Positions 36,432 through 49,021 are shown, counted from the first letter of the stretch. The stretch: 64,000 nucleotides of DNA from Methylobacterium sp. E-005 (GCF_022829725.1 NZ_JAKSYG010000105.1:24029-88028), one strand, 5' to 3'. Translations and numbers: made by a program. Notes: generated by a model from the letters alone, not told the origin.

Positions 36432-37826
36432 TCAGCACTTGTTTTTGGTCCGCGATATGTCCGCCAGCGCGGTCGTCAGCGCTTCTTCGACGGTCGGGTG
36501 ATAGATCGGTCGATCCATGACGTCCTGAGCCGTCAACCCGTCCGCGACCGCGTAGGTGAGGAGGTGGGCGAGGTGCTCCACGGCAGGGCCCAACATCTCG
36601 CCGCCCATCAGCCGCCCGTCCCGATCGGCCCAGATCCGGAGACCGCCCTGGTTGTGGCCTTCGACGCGGGCGCGGCCCTGGCCTGAGAAATCCATCGTCC
36701 CGATCACGCAATCGTCAGTGTCCGGCGCGTAGGGCGCACCGATGGCGGCAGCCTGCGGTTGGGTGAACACCATGGCCAGGCGCGTCCAGGGCGTCACCGC
36801 CTCCACCGGCCGCCCGGCGGCCAGGGCCGCGGCATTGGCGCCCGCGATTCGACCTTGGCGGCTCGCCTCGTGGAGCACGGGCCGCCAGGCATCGGCATCG
36901 CCCGCGATCAGGATCGGCGCCCCGGCGCAGAGCAGGGTGCTGTGGTCGAAATCCGGGACGCCGTCCTCGCCGAGGCGCAAACCGGCCGCGGCGAGATCGA
37001 GATCGTCCAGGTTCGGCGTCCGGCCGGCGGCGGCCAGCACCCGCGCGGCCCGCATCACCTGCCCGCATCCGTGGCGATCGGTCCAATCGAGGCGCACCCC
37101 CTCCCCTTCCGGCTCGGCGTTCTCCAGCGTGGCGCCGCGATGCAAGTCCAGTTCGGCGCCGAAGATCTCGGCAGCCTGCCGGGTGAGACTCGGCTCGCTC
37201 AAGCCCGCGATGGTGTCGCCGGCGTCGAGCACCGTCACGGCGACGCCGAGCCGTGACATCGCCTGGGCGATCTCGATCCCGACCGCGCCGGCCCCGAGGA
37301 TGGCCAGCGAGTCCGGGAGATCGGGGATCTCGAACAGGGTATCGGTGGTGAGGAGGCGATCGCCGAGGCCGCGCAGGGGTTTCGGGACGGTCGGGCTCGA
37401 TCCCGTGGCGATGATGGCGGTCCGGAACCGGACCCGCATCTCCTGTCCGACGGCGAGGGTCTGACCGTCCAGGAAGCGGGCACTGCCGCGGATGCGGGCC
37501 TCCTCCGGCAGATCTTCCAGGCCCTCGAAGACGCTGCCGACGAAGCGGTCGCGCTCGGCCCGGAGGCGCGCCAGCACAGCCGGCCCATCCACCGCGACCT
37601 CAGACACGCGAACCCCGAACAGGTCGGTGTTACGCGCCGCATGGGCGGCGGTCGCGGCCGCGATCAGCAGCTTGGAGGGCATGCAGCCGACGCGGGCACA
37701 GGTGGTGCCGCCGGGGCCGCGCTCGATCAGGACCGCATGGGCACCGGCTTCGGTGGCGGCGCGATAGGCGGCGATACCCGCCGTTCCGGCGCCGATCACC
37801 GCCACATCGCAGGCCAATTCGCGCAT
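36432..37826 (-). CDS. FAD-dependent pyridine nucleotide-disulfide oxidoreductase (dihydrolipoyl dehydrogenase-like)
   Basis: The 464-residue product has an FAD dinucleotide fold VAVIGAGTAGIAAYRAA and the redox-active disulfide TTCARVGCMPSK (Cys42/Cys47). The NAD site is LAILGAGAVGIEIAQ near residue 170, and the C-terminal His-Glu dyad is IYHPTVEEAL. The complete set of catalytic residues argues for real disulfide reductase activity. No lipoyl-enzyme genes are nearby, so the substrate may be lipoamide, a metal ion or another disulfide. It lies upstream of bphP on the same strand with a 75-bp gap. Confidence 0.88.
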   Translation of the reverse strand: MRELACDVAVIGAGTAGIAAYRAATEAGAHAVLIERGPGGTTCARVGCMPSKLLIAAATAAHAARNTDLFGVRVSEVAVDGPAVLARLRAERDRFVGSVFEGLEDLPEEARIRGSARFLDGQTLAVGQEMRVRFRTAIIATGSSPTVPKPLRGLGDRLLTTDTLFEIPDLPDSLAILGAGAVGIEIAQAMSRLGVAVTVLDAGDTIAGLSEPSLTRQAAEIFGAELDLHRGATLENAEPEGEGVRLDWTDRHGCGQVMRAARVLAAAGRTPNLDDLDLAAAGLRLGEDGVPDFDHSTLLCAGAPILIAGDADAWRPVLHEASRQGRIAGANAAALAAGRPVEAVTPWTRLAMVFTQPQAAAIGAPYAPDTDDCVIGTMDFSGQGRARVEGHNQGGLRIWADRDGRLMGGEMLGPAVEHLAHLLTYAVADGLTAQDVMDRPIYHPTVEEALTTALADISRTKNKC

Positions 37827-37959
37827 CGTTGAACCCCCCGGTCGTTCGCGGGGCCAAAGTTTTACGGCCGAGGTTCGTTCCGCCTGCGCGCACGCGCCTC
37901 AGGTGGGTGGGCGGGGGGCTGCGAAGGGTGCGGATCGAGAGAGAAGACAGGGTTCCGCA

Positions 37960-38050
37960 GGTCCCCTCCCCCGTGCGGGCTAGGGGGCTCACACAACCGG
38001 GCGGGCCACGCCGATTCAGGGTCGAGCGCGGGTCCCCTCTCCCGTGCGGG
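37960..38050. repeat. Intergenic repeat with paired GGTCCCCTC blocks
   Basis: Two near-identical 20-bp blocks, GGTCCCCTCCCCCGTGCGGG (37960) and the same with one change (38031), flank ~50 bp of GC-rich sequence in the gap between truB and the oxidoreductase gene. The 338-bp gap (37827-38164) holds no gene. It looks like a dispersed, non-coding repeat family. Confidence 0.65.
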
Positions 38051-38164
38051 AGGGGGGGCCTGTCGCGCTCTGCCGCCGGCGGCGATGTCAGCCGGGGATG
38101 TGTGACCGTCGTAGCCTCCGCACGCAGCGGAGGTCGCGTGGTCTGACGTGAGCGAGCGGGCGCC

Positions 38165-39193
38165 CTACGCCCCGCGGCCCGGCGCCGTTCCCCCGAGATG
38201 GAATACCCGGTGCGGCACCAGTTCGCCGCGCTCCACATCGCCGACGGCCACCAGGATGCCGGCGCAGGTGGCGAAGGCCTTGCCGGCCACGGGGGCATCG
38301 CGGCCGCGCAGGATCACCGGCTGGCCACGCATCAGGCGTAGGCCGAGATCCCGGGACACCGCGACCTCCGGGATCGCGTCGAGGGCCGTCTCGACCGGCC
38401 GCAGATAGGCGAGCGCCGCCTCGGGGGTGCCCTCCGCCAGGATCGAGACCGGGCAGGACTCGGCTTCCGAGAACGGCCCGACGCGGGTCCGCCGCAGCGC
38501 CGCCACGTGGCCGTAGCAGCCGAGCATCCGGCCGAGATCCCGGGCGAGGGCACGGACGTAGGTGCCCTTGCCGCACTCGGCCTCGATCACCGTGCGCTCG
38601 CCGTCATGCTCGACCACGGCGAGGCGGTCGATCTGCACCGGCCGGGCGACCAGCTCGACGATCTCGCCCTCGCGGGCGAGGTCGTAGGCGCGTTCGCCCT
38701 GGATCTTGATCGCCGAGTAGCGCGGCGGCACCTGCTCGATGGCGCCCACGAAGGCCGGCAGCGCCGCCTCCACCGCCGCCCGGTCCGGCCGGGCTTCGCT
38801 GGTCGCCACCGGGCGGCCCTCGGCGTCGTCGGTATCGGTCTCGACGCCCCACTGGACGGTGAACCGGTAGGCCTTGCGGCCGTCCATCACGAAGGGGACG
38901 GTCTTGGTCGCCTCACCCAGCGCGATCGGCAGGATGCCGGAGGCCAGCGGATCGAGGGTACCGGCATGGCCGGCCTTCTTGGCGTTGAAGGCGCGCTTCA
39001 CCACCGCCACCGCATGGGTCGAGGTCATGCCGACATGCTTGTCGAGGATCACCCAGCCCGACACGTCCCGGCGCTTGGGCCGGTCGGGGCGCGGGCCGCG
39101 CTGCGGGCGGCGGCCCTCGGGGCCCCGGAGCTCAGCGCTCGGGGCAGGCGCCGGGCGCTCGGCCGGCGGATGATCTTCCATGGAAACCGTCAT
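38165..39193 (-). CDS. truB: tRNA pseudouridine(55) synthase TruB
   Basis: The product has 342 residues from the ATG at 39193; GAGGA precedes it. The catalytic Asp is in KAGHAGTLDPLASG near residue 70. SGWVILDKHVGMTST, RYSAIKIQGERAYDLAR and GTYVRALARDLG complete the family pattern. It makes pseudouridine 55 in the T loop of tRNAs. It overlaps the end of the upstream rbfA gene only if a longer start is used. It is the last gene of the rimP-truB cluster. Confidence 0.95.
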   Translation of the reverse strand: MTVSMEDHPPAERPAPAPSAELRGPEGRRPQRGPRPDRPKRRDVSGWVILDKHVGMTSTHAVAVVKRAFNAKKAGHAGTLDPLASGILPIALGEATKTVPFVMDGRKAYRFTVQWGVETDTDDAEGRPVATSEARPDRAAVEAALPAFVGAIEQVPPRYSAIKIQGERAYDLAREGEIVELVARPVQIDRLAVVEHDGERTVIEAECGKGTYVRALARDLGRMLGCYGHVAALRRTRVGPFSEAESCPVSILAEGTPEAALAYLRPVETALDAIPEVAVSRDLGLRLMRGQPVILRGRDAPVAGKAFATCAGILVAVGDVERGELVPHRVFHLGGTAPGRGA

Positions 39194-39248
39194 GTCCTCG
39201 CGTCCCCCCGGGGTCGAGCCCCGTCCCTTTCTCGTTCGGCGTCCGGGA

Positions 39249-39677
39249 TCAATGTCCCGGTCCGGTCTCCGGTTCGTCGTCATCCTGCTCCGAACCGAGG
39301 TCGCGCTGGACGCGCTCGTCCCGCAGCAGCCGGTCGATGCGCGCCGCCTCGTCGAACGTCTCGTCGCGGCGGAAGCGCAGCTCGGGCGCGAATTTCAGGT
39401 TCACGCGCCGCGCCACCTCCTGGCGCAGCACCTTCCGGTGGCGCTCCAGGGCGGCGATCACCGGCGCCTCGTCGAGGCCGCCGAGCGGCATCACGTAGGC
39501 GGTGGCGAGCTTCAGGTCGGGCGACATCCGAACCTCCGGCACGGTCACGACATGCGTGCCGAGCACCGGATCCTGGATGTCGCCGCGCTGAAGCACCTCG
39601 GCGAGCGCATGACGGATGAGTTCGGCCACGCGCTGCTGGCGCTGCGAGGGGCCGGTGGTGGTCGGTTTCTGGGCCAT
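39249..39677 (-). CDS. rbfA: 30S ribosome-binding factor RbfA
   Basis: The product has 142 residues from [20 protein letters not shown]. The KH-like RbfA fold is seen in [17 protein letters not shown] and [18 protein letters not shown], ending in [20 protein letters not shown]. It helps mature the 5' end of 16S rRNA. An alternative ATG at 39695 would add six residues. It lies 104 bp after infB, separated by a hairpin terminator. Confidence 0.94.
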   Translation of the reverse strand: MAQKPTTTGPSQRQQRVAELIRHALAEVLQRGDIQDPVLGTHVVTVPEVRMSPDLKLATAYVMPLGGLDEAPVIAALERHRKVLRQEVARRVNLKFAPELRFRRDETFDEAARIDRLLRDERVQRDLGSEQDDDEPETGPGH

Positions 39678-39721
39678 TCTGTCTCGGGCCGGCACCGCGG
39701 GGCGGCCGGCTCACGTCCTGG

Positions 39722-39756
39722 AAAAAAGAAAGACGGCCGCGGCAGGTGCCGCGACC
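39722..39756 (-). terminator. Intrinsic terminator between infB and rbfA
   Basis: On the minus strand the arms GGTCGCGGCA and TGCCGCGGCC (39756-39735, 2-nt loop) are followed by a T-rich tract (GTCTTTCTTTTTTC, 39734-39721). The position, 26 bp after infB, suggests partial termination inside the operon. Confidence 0.8.
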
Positions 39757-39781
39757 GCCCTGTCCAGACGAATCCGGAGCG

Positions 39782-42754
<2,973 letters not shown>

Positions 42755-42830
42755 TCAGCCTGAACCCTGAGGGTTTCCATCGTCCCGTGAACCGACGCCC
42801 GGTGGCGCCAGTCAAAATAGTCCTGCGTCG

Positions 42831-43553
42831 TCAACGTGAGGCTTCATCGACCCCGCCGATTCGGGCTGGATCGGGCTCCCCGGTCGCCGCGGCGGCGCCC
42901 TCGAAGGAGCGTAGCCGACGCCAACGCGACAGGCAGCCGGCGGCTCCGGCTCCTGCGACGAGCGCAGCGTGTATCACATGATCCCGACCTAAGGCCATGT
43001 CCAATTCATCTTCGGACAGGTCGTCGATGATCGGTATCCTTGACATGGCCTCACCGTGACGCCGGTACAAGGCCGAAGCGATCTTGCGCCGCCCATCCGC
43101 ACTGGCCTCCGCGGCGTGGATCACCGCCACCGCGCGGGGCTGGCCGCCGATCGCCGCCTCGACCTTCGAGAAGCCGGCCACGAGGCAGCCCGCCTTGTTG
43201 GCGAGCGCGATCGCCTGCCGCAGATCCTCGCGGAGTCCCACGGCGATCCGGTCCGGCAGGTCGGGATCGGCCGGGGCCGGTCCCTTGAACGCCCGGGAGA
43301 ACAGGTTCTTGCGCACGGCGGTGGCGACCGCGTCCCGTCGGGCGCTGACCCAGGCGCCGCGGCCGGGAAGCCGGGCACGCAGGTCGGGCACGACGCGGCC
43401 GTCCGGCCCGCGCACGAACCGGATCATCGCCTCCGGCGCCTGGGCGACGCGGGTGACGATGCAGGTCCGCTCAGGCGCACGGCGGCCGGGGCCGGCATCG
43501 AGCCCCCCGGCTTCCGGTCCGCCCTCGGGCAGAATCGCTTCGACCTCGCTCAC
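42831..43553 (-). CDS. YlxR-type RNA-binding protein (DUF448)
   Basis: The product has 240 residues from a GTG at 43553, 25 bp after nusA. The DUF448 part is clear (RRAPERTCIVTRV near residue 25, FVRGPDGRVVPDLRARLPGRGAWVSA). It is followed by an L7Ae-like domain (LRQAIALANKAGCLVAGFSKVE) as in other alphaproteobacterial members. YlxR proteins bind RNA and are found between nusA and infB in many bacteria. A longer frame extends into nusA and is not used. Confidence 0.88.
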   Translation of the reverse strand: MSEVEAILPEGGPEAGGLDAGPGRRAPERTCIVTRVAQAPEAMIRFVRGPDGRVVPDLRARLPGRGAWVSARRDAVATAVRKNLFSRAFKGPAPADPDLPDRIAVGLREDLRQAIALANKAGCLVAGFSKVEAAIGGQPRAVAVIHAAEASADGRRKIASALYRRHGEAMSRIPIIDDLSEDELDMALGRDHVIHAALVAGAGAAGCLSRWRRLRSFEGAAAATGEPDPARIGGVDEASR

Positions 43554-43578
43554 CGCGCCTCCGCCGCTCCCGTCCGCC

Positions 43579-45219
43579 TCAGGCCTCGGCCTGGGCGGGG
43601 GTGGCCTCCTCGCCCTCGGCACCTTCTGCAGCGCCCTCTTCAGCACCCTCCTCGGCCTCCGGCTCCGGCAGGGCCTCGATCCAGCCGGCCTTGACGCGGG
43701 CAGCCATGATCAGGGCCTCGGCCTCGGCGCGGGACAGGTCGAACCCGTCGAGGTAGCCGGCGTGGCGGACAGCCTCCGGGCCGCGGCCCTCGGTGTAGCC
43801 CACGAGGTCGTCGGTGGCGCAGCCCGCCAGATCCTCGACGCTCTTCACGTCGTTCTCGCCGAGCGCCACCATCATGGGCGTGGTGATGCCCTCGATCTCG
43901 CGCAGATCGTCGGAGACGCCGAGTTCGGTGCGGCGGGCGTCGTGCGCCTGCTCGATCCGGGCGAGGTGATCCTGGGCGCGGGCCTGGATCTCGGCGCCGG
44001 TCTCCTCGTCGAGCCCCTGGATACCGGACAGCTCGTTGAGGTCGACGTAGGCGATCTCCTCGACGTTGCGGAAGCCCTCGGCCGCGAGCAGCTGGCCCAC
44101 GGTCTCGTCGACGTCGAGCGCCTCCATGAACACCTGGGTCCGCTCGGCGAACTCCTTCTGGCGGCGCTCCGATTCCTCGGCCTCGGTGAGGATGTCGATG
44201 TCCCAGCCGGTGAGCTGCGAAGCGAGGCGCACGTTCTGGCCCCGGCGGCCGATCGCCAGCGACAGCTGGTCGTCCGGCACCACCACCTCGATGCGGTCGG
44301 CCTCCTCGTCGAGCACCACCTTCACCACCTCGGCGGGCTGGAGGGCGTTGACGATGAAGGTCGCCTCGTCCTCCGACCACGGGATGATGTCGATCTTCTC
44401 GCCCTGCAATTCGCCGACGACCGCCTGCACACGGGATCCCCGCATGCCGACGCAGGCGCCGACGGGATCGATGCTGCCGTCGCGGGAGATCACCGCGATC
44501 TTGGCGCGGGAGCCCGGATCGCGGGCCACCGCCTTCACCTCGACGATGCCGTCGTAGATCTCGGGCACTTCCTGGCCGAACAGCTTGGCCATGAACTGGG
44601 GATGCGAGCGCGACAGGAAGATCTGTGGGCCGCGGACCTCAGAGCGCACGTCGAACAGGTAGGAGCGGATGCGGTCGCCCGGCCGGAAGGTCTCGCGCGG
44701 GATCATCTCGTCCCGGCGCACGATGCCCTCGCCGCGGCCGAGATCGACGATCACGTTGCCGTACTCAACGCGCTTCACGATGCCGTTGAGGATCTCGCCG
44801 ATCCGGTCCTTGTACTCGTCGAACTGGCGGGCACGCTCGGCGTCGCGCACCTTCTGGACGATGACCTGCTTGGCCGATTGCGCGGCCACGCGCCCGAAAT
44901 CGAAGGGCGGCAGGGTGTCGGAGATCACGTCGCCGACCAGGGCGCCGGGGTTGTAGCGGCGGGCCTGATCCAGGGTGATCTCGCGGGCGTCGTTCTCCAC
45001 CTCGTCGACCACCAGGAGGTGGCGCGACAGGCGCAAAGCCCCGGTCTTGTTGTCGATCTCGGCGTGAACGTCGGTCTCGGCGCCGTAGCGGGAGCGGGCG
45101 GCCTTGGCGATCGCCTCCTCCATCGCGTCGATCACGATGGAGCGGTCGATCACCTTCTCGCGGGCCACCGCGTCGGCGATCTGGAGGAGTTCGAGCCTGT
45201 TGGCGCTGACGACGGCCAT
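43579..45219 (-). CDS. nusA: Transcription termination/antitermination protein NusA
   Basis: The 546-residue product has an N-terminal RNA-polymerase-binding domain. The S1 domain ([20 protein letters not shown] near residue 140) is followed by two KH domains ([18 protein letters not shown] and [19 protein letters not shown]). The C-terminal helix-hairpin-helix repeats end in an acidic Glu/Ala tail. It modulates pausing, termination and antitermination. rimP is 64 bp upstream. Confidence 0.97.
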   Translation of the reverse strand: MAVVSANRLELLQIADAVAREKVIDRSIVIDAMEEAIAKAARSRYGAETDVHAEIDNKTGALRLSRHLLVVDEVENDAREITLDQARRYNPGALVGDVISDTLPPFDFGRVAAQSAKQVIVQKVRDAERARQFDEYKDRIGEILNGIVKRVEYGNVIVDLGRGEGIVRRDEMIPRETFRPGDRIRSYLFDVRSEVRGPQIFLSRSHPQFMAKLFGQEVPEIYDGIVEVKAVARDPGSRAKIAVISRDGSIDPVGACVGMRGSRVQAVVGELQGEKIDIIPWSEDEATFIVNALQPAEVVKVVLDEEADRIEVVVPDDQLSLAIGRRGQNVRLASQLTGWDIDILTEAEESERRQKEFAERTQVFMEALDVDETVGQLLAAEGFRNVEEIAYVDLNELSGIQGLDEETGAEIQARAQDHLARIEQAHDARRTELGVSDDLREIEGITTPMMVALGENDVKSVEDLAGCATDDLVGYTEGRGPEAVRHAGYLDGFDLSRAEAEALIMAARVKAGWIEALPEPEAEEGAEEGAAEGAEGEEATPAQAEA

Positions 45220-45283
45220 CGGTGTCGGTCCTTCTCTTCCGTCAAATTCTCTGGGCCGGCCGCATGGACCAGCCCTGGCGTGT

Positions 45284-46045
45284 TCAGTGCAGCGAGTCGC
45301 GATCCTTGAGCCGGGACGCCTTGCTGATCACCGGCTTCCTGGGACCGGTCCGCGCCGGTTTCTGGGTCTTGGCCGCAGGGCTGGCCTTCTTCGGCCCCTG
45401 CGGGCGGAAGGCGTGGCGCACGGGCGCCGCCTGCTCCTCGGCCGGCGCGTCATCCTCGGCCTCATCGGCCGCGTCTTCGGCGGGCGGCCCGCCGCGGCGG
45501 AGCGACTCGCGGATCAACTCGTCGGTGAGGACGAGATGGGCCTCGGCGAGGGTCTTGAGCGGCAGCTCGATGCGGCTCGGCAGCCCTTCCTTCACGTCGG
45601 GCAGGTCGATCGGGACGATCTGCCTGTCGAGATCCGGCGCGCCGAGGATGCCGCGGAAGCGCTTGCGCCCGTCCAGCGCCGGGCTCAGCTCGACCTTGGC
45701 CTCGTAGCCTTCCCAGCGGGCGAAATCCGAGACCCGCACCAGCGGCCGGTCGATCCCAGGCGAGGACACTTCGAGGTTGTAGGCGCCGCCGACCGGATCG
45801 TCGACGTCGAGGAGCGGCGAGATCGTGCGGCTCACCGTCTCGCAATCCGCGATGGTGAGGGTGCCGTCCGGCCGCTCGACCATGATCTGCACGGTGCAGC
45901 CGTTGATGTTGGACATCTTCACCCGGACCAGCCGGAAGCCGAGGCCCTGGAGCGGCCCCTCGATCACCTGCGCGACGCGCGCGGCGACGCCCGTCTCTCG
46001 GACGAGGCGCTTCTCGGACAGATCCGCTTCGATCTCGGACGACAT
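45284..46045 (-). CDS. rimP: Ribosome maturation factor RimP
   Basis: The product has 253 residues from [15 protein letters not shown]. The RimP core is seen in [20 protein letters not shown] and [23 protein letters not shown] ~90-residue acidic then basic C-terminal extension ([18 protein letters not shown]) is typical of the order. It is needed for 30S maturation and is the first gene of the nusA-infB operon. Confidence 0.94.
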   Translation of the reverse strand: MSSEIEADLSEKRLVRETGVAARVAQVIEGPLQGLGFRLVRVKMSNINGCTVQIMVERPDGTLTIADCETVSRTISPLLDVDDPVGGAYNLEVSSPGIDRPLVRVSDFARWEGYEAKVELSPALDGRKRFRGILGAPDLDRQIVPIDLPDVKEGLPSRIELPLKTLAEAHLVLTDELIRESLRRGGPPAEDAADEAEDDAPAEEQAAPVRHAFRPQGPKKASPAAKTQKPARTGPRKPVISKASRLKDRDSLH

Positions 46046-46193
46046 GTGTGGTGGTGAACACCCTTCGCGGCGTTCTGCGTGGCCCGCCCGCGGGCGTTCG
46101 ACGAAAGAGACGTGCGGCGAAAAAAAAGAGCGGACCCGGTGGGGCCCACTCCCGAACCGCAGCCTCTCGACTGCCATCAGAACTGATGACCGT

Positions 46194-46222
46194 TAGATAG
46201 CGAGCCTTGGTCGGAAGCGCAA
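46194..46222 (-). promoter_or_regulatory. Promoter of the rimP-nusA-infB operon
   Basis: On the minus strand, TTGCGC (46222-46217) and TATCTA (46199-46194) are separated by 17 bp, about 150 bp before rimP. It is the best sigma-70-like pair in the 360-bp gap 46046-46405, which otherwise holds a repeat element and no gene. Confidence 0.6.
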
Positions 46223-46266
46223 GACGGATCCGGCGCACCCTGCGGCCTGGTTCTTCCAAATCTCGG

Positions 46267-46380
46267 CCTCATCCTGAGGCGCCGAAGCGAGAGCGGAGGC
46301 AGCGAAGGAGTACTCCAGATGGCTCCAGGATCCCTGGAGCCCTCCTTCGAGGCTCGCTGCGCTCGCACCTCAGGATGAGG
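46267..46380. repeat. Mobile-like repeat with CCTCATCCTGAGG ends
   Basis: This 114-bp element is bounded by the inverted termini CCTCATCCTGAGG (46267-46279) and CCTCAGGATGAGG (46368-46380). It has an internal dyad GGCTCCAGGATCCCTGGAGCC-like core. Elements of this kind are scattered through Hyphomicrobiales genomes and fold into long hairpins. It lies between rimP and the aldo/keto reductase. Confidence 0.8.
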
Positions 46381-46405
46381 GGAATGGTTTGGAAATGGGC
46401 TGCTT

Positions 46406-47425
46406 TCAGGCGCCTGAGCCGCTGCGCGGCACCCGCCCCTCCAGCGGATAGGCCGGATCGTTGTAGCCGGGCGTCGTCGGGTGCCCCGCCGCCACGAACC
46501 CGTCCACCAGCGCCTCATCCTCCGGGGTGAAGGCGTAGTCGAGGGCGCCGAGATATTCCTGCCACTGCGCCTCCGTCCGGGGGCCCGCGATGACGCCGGT
46601 CACGAGGCGGTTGTTCAGCACCCAGGCGGTGGCGAACTGGCCGGCCGTGATGCCGCGGGACTCGGCGTGTTCCTTGAGCGTGCGGGCAATACGGAGCGAT
46701 TCCGGCCGCCACTCGGTCTGCATCATCCGCGTGTCCTGGCGACCGGCACGGGATTCGGCCGGCGGCGGCGCGTCGGGATCGTACTTGCCGGTGAGCACGC
46801 CGCGGGCGAGGGGCGAGTACGGCACGACGCCGAGCCCGAAATGCGCGCAGGCCGGCAGGTGCTCGGTCTCGGGCATGCGGTTGAAGGCGTTGTAGTAGGG
46901 CTGGCTCACCACCGGCCGGTCGATGCCCAGTTCGTCGCAGAGCCGGCAGATCTCGGCGACCCGCCAGGAGCGGTGGTTCGAGACGCCGAAATGGCGGATC
47001 TTGCCGGCCCGCACGAGGTCGGCCATGGCGCGGACCGTCTCGGCCAGCGGCGTGTCGTGGTCCTCCTTGTGGAGGTAGTAGATGTCGATGAAGTCCGTGC
47101 CGAGCCGGCGCAGGCTGTCCTCGGCGGCCTTCATCACGTGGACGCGCGAGAGGCCGCGGTCGTTGACGCCAGGGCCGGTCGGGTTGGCGACCTTGGTGGC
47201 CAGGATCCAGGCATTGCGCTCGGCCTTGATGGCGCGCCCGGTGATCTCCTCCGAGCGGCCGTCCGTGTAGACGTTGGCCGTGTCGATGAAGTTGACCCCC
47301 GTTTCCCGGGCGCTGGCGACGATGCGGCCGGCTGTGGCCTCGTCGGTGGGGCCGCCGAACATCATCGTGCCGAGGCAGATCGGCGAGACCTTGAGGCCGG
47401 AGCGGCCGAGAGTGCGGTACTGCAT
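46406..47425 (-). CDS. Aldo/keto reductase
   Basis: The product has 339 residues from MQYRTLGRSGLKVSPICLGT; an ATG three codons upstream is possible. The TIM-barrel catalytic set is visible: Asp in FIDTANVYTDGRSEE, Lys in ILATKVANP and His in IDIYYLHKED. The C-terminal GVIAGPRTEAQWQEYL binds the NADPH phosphate. It reduces aldehydes or ketones; the natural substrate is unknown. Confidence 0.9.
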   Translation of the reverse strand: MQYRTLGRSGLKVSPICLGTMMFGGPTDEATAGRIVASARETGVNFIDTANVYTDGRSEEITGRAIKAERNAWILATKVANPTGPGVNDRGLSRVHVMKAAEDSLRRLGTDFIDIYYLHKEDHDTPLAETVRAMADLVRAGKIRHFGVSNHRSWRVAEICRLCDELGIDRPVVSQPYYNAFNRMPETEHLPACAHFGLGVVPYSPLARGVLTGKYDPDAPPPAESRAGRQDTRMMQTEWRPESLRIARTLKEHAESRGITAGQFATAWVLNNRLVTGVIAGPRTEAQWQEYLGALDYAFTPEDEALVDGFVAAGHPTTPGYNDPAYPLEGRVPRSGSGA

Positions 47426-47618
47426 GGGATCCATCCGGTGTCCGTCGTCCCGCTATCTTGCCGCAGCGCAGTCGAGGTCAACCACACAGGTCAATCCGCC
47501 CTGTAACCGTGGCGGCTCCGCGGCGAACCGACCCGTGGCGGCACCGACGCCCGGAGACAGTCGTTTCCGGGGGCCTGTTCGCGCTCCATCCCCCCGATCG
47601 AAGCCCCGTTCGCGACTC

Positions 47619-48554
47619 ATGATCGACCGCCTGGCCGGCTCCCTCGGCATTCCCCTCCCCTGGCTCGACCGGGCCGGACGCCTCTCCTGGCTGAAGCTCG
47701 CGGTGTTTGCGGGCTGCATCGCGCCGGCGCTCTACCTCGCCGCCGCCTATCGGCTCGACGCGCTCGGCGCCAAGCCGATCACCGCGCTGATCCATGCCAC
47801 CGGCGAATGGGCGGTCCGCTTCCTGCTCTTCTCCCTGGCGATCTCGCCGCTGCGCCGCATCGCCGACTGGCCGAAGGTCATCGGCGTCCGGCGCATGCTC
47901 GGCATCACCGTGATGGCCTACGCGGTCGCGCACCTCACCCTCTACGCCGTCGACCAGAACCTGATCCTCACCAAGATCGTCTCGGAGATCGCGCTCCGGC
48001 TCTATCTGACGATCGGCTTCGTGGCGCTGATCGGCCTGATCGCCCTGGGGCTGACATCGACCGACGCAGCCGTGCGCAACCTGGGCCCGAACTGGCACCG
48101 GCTCCACCGGATCGTCTACACGATCGCGGTGCTGGCGCTCGTCCACTACTTCCTGCAATCGAAGATCGACGTCACCGACCCGGTCTTCTCGGCCGGGCTG
48201 TTCCTGCTGCTGATGGGCTGGCGGGTGATGCGGCGGTTCAAGGGGCCGGAGCGGCCGTGGTCGCTGCTGCTGCTCGCGATCCTCGCCGGGCTGGCCACCG
48301 CGGGCCTGGAGGCGGCGTGGTACGGGCTCGCCAGCGGCGTCCCGGCGAGCCTCGTGCTCGCCGCCAACCTGGATTTTTCCGGCCCGATCCGGCCGGCCTG
48401 GTGGGTGCTGGCGATCGGCCTGTCCCTGCCCGCGATGGCGCTCGTGCGCGGAAAGCGGGCGACGCGCCAGCCTGCCGGCGGGCGGGTGGCCTCCCCGGCC
48501 CGGCGGCCCGCACCCCAGGAAGCTTTGCCGAAACCCTTGTCGCCGCGGGCCTGA
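47619..48554 (+). CDS. msrQ: Protein-methionine-sulfoxide reductase heme-binding subunit MsrQ
   Basis: The product has 311 residues from ATG 47619. Six to seven membrane segments hold the heme-ligand histidines (ALIHATGEWAVRF, VAHLTLYAVD, HRLHRIVYTIAVLALVHYF). MsrQ passes electrons from the quinone pool to the periplasmic reductase MsrP. msrP is not adjacent here, which is unusual, so the partner must be elsewhere. The C-terminal tail is basic and Pro-rich. Confidence 0.87.
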   Translation: MIDRLAGSLGIPLPWLDRAGRLSWLKLAVFAGCIAPALYLAAAYRLDALGAKPITALIHATGEWAVRFLLFSLAISPLRRIADWPKVIGVRRMLGITVMAYAVAHLTLYAVDQNLILTKIVSEIALRLYLTIGFVALIGLIALGLTSTDAAVRNLGPNWHRLHRIVYTIAVLALVHYFLQSKIDVTDPVFSAGLFLLLMGWRVMRRFKGPERPWSLLLLAILAGLATAGLEAAWYGLASGVPASLVLAANLDFSGPIRPAWWVLAIGLSLPAMALVRGKRATRQPAGGRVASPARRPAPQEALPKPLSPRA

Positions 48555-48622
48555 TGCCGCAGAACTCGCGGCCGGCCCCCGCCATCGACGGCCCGGGGTC
48601 GCAGCGGAGTGTTCAGGACGCC

Positions 48623-49021
48623 ATGCGCGGCACCCTTCTCCTCATCGCGGGCCTGCTCGTATCCAGCGCCGCCCAGGCGGCCCCGAACGCGACGCCCCCA
48701 GCCTCCCCCGCGAAACCCGCCAAGGCCGCGCCCCCGACGGCAGCCGCACCGGCGGTCGTAACAACCTGCACCCCGCCCGGGCCGCCGCCGGCCTCCGCAC
48801 GCCCGGCCAAGCCCGCGCTGCCGGACAAGCCGGCCTGCCTCGACACCAAGGAAGGCTGCCCGGGCTGGGAGGCCTACAGCTACAACGACGCGATCAAGGC
48901 CTACAACCTGCAGGCGCAGGCCTTCCGGCCGATCGCCGAGGCCTACCTGCAGAAGCTCAACGCCTACGTGAAGGCGAGCGGCGAGTACGCGCAATGCGAA
49001 GTGAACGCGATGCAGAAGTAG
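48623..49021 (+). CDS. Exported protein of unknown function
   Basis: The 132-residue product has a signal peptide (MRGTLLLIAGLLVSSAAQA) and a Pro/Ala-rich spacer. A conserved-looking C-terminal helix region follows (CLDTKEGCPGWEAYSYNDAIKAYNLQ, split here by the limits of quotation), with Cys residues likely to pair in the periplasm. No family was recognised. An ATG at 48554 would remove the signal peptide from the N-terminus and is not favoured. It follows msrQ closely. Confidence 0.6.
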   Translation: MRGTLLLIAGLLVSSAAQAAPNATPPASPAKPAKAAPPTAAAPAVVTTCTPPGPPPASARPAKPALPDKPACLDTKEGCPGWEAYSYNDAIKAYNLQAQAFRPIAEAYLQKLNAYVKASGEYAQCEVNAMQK

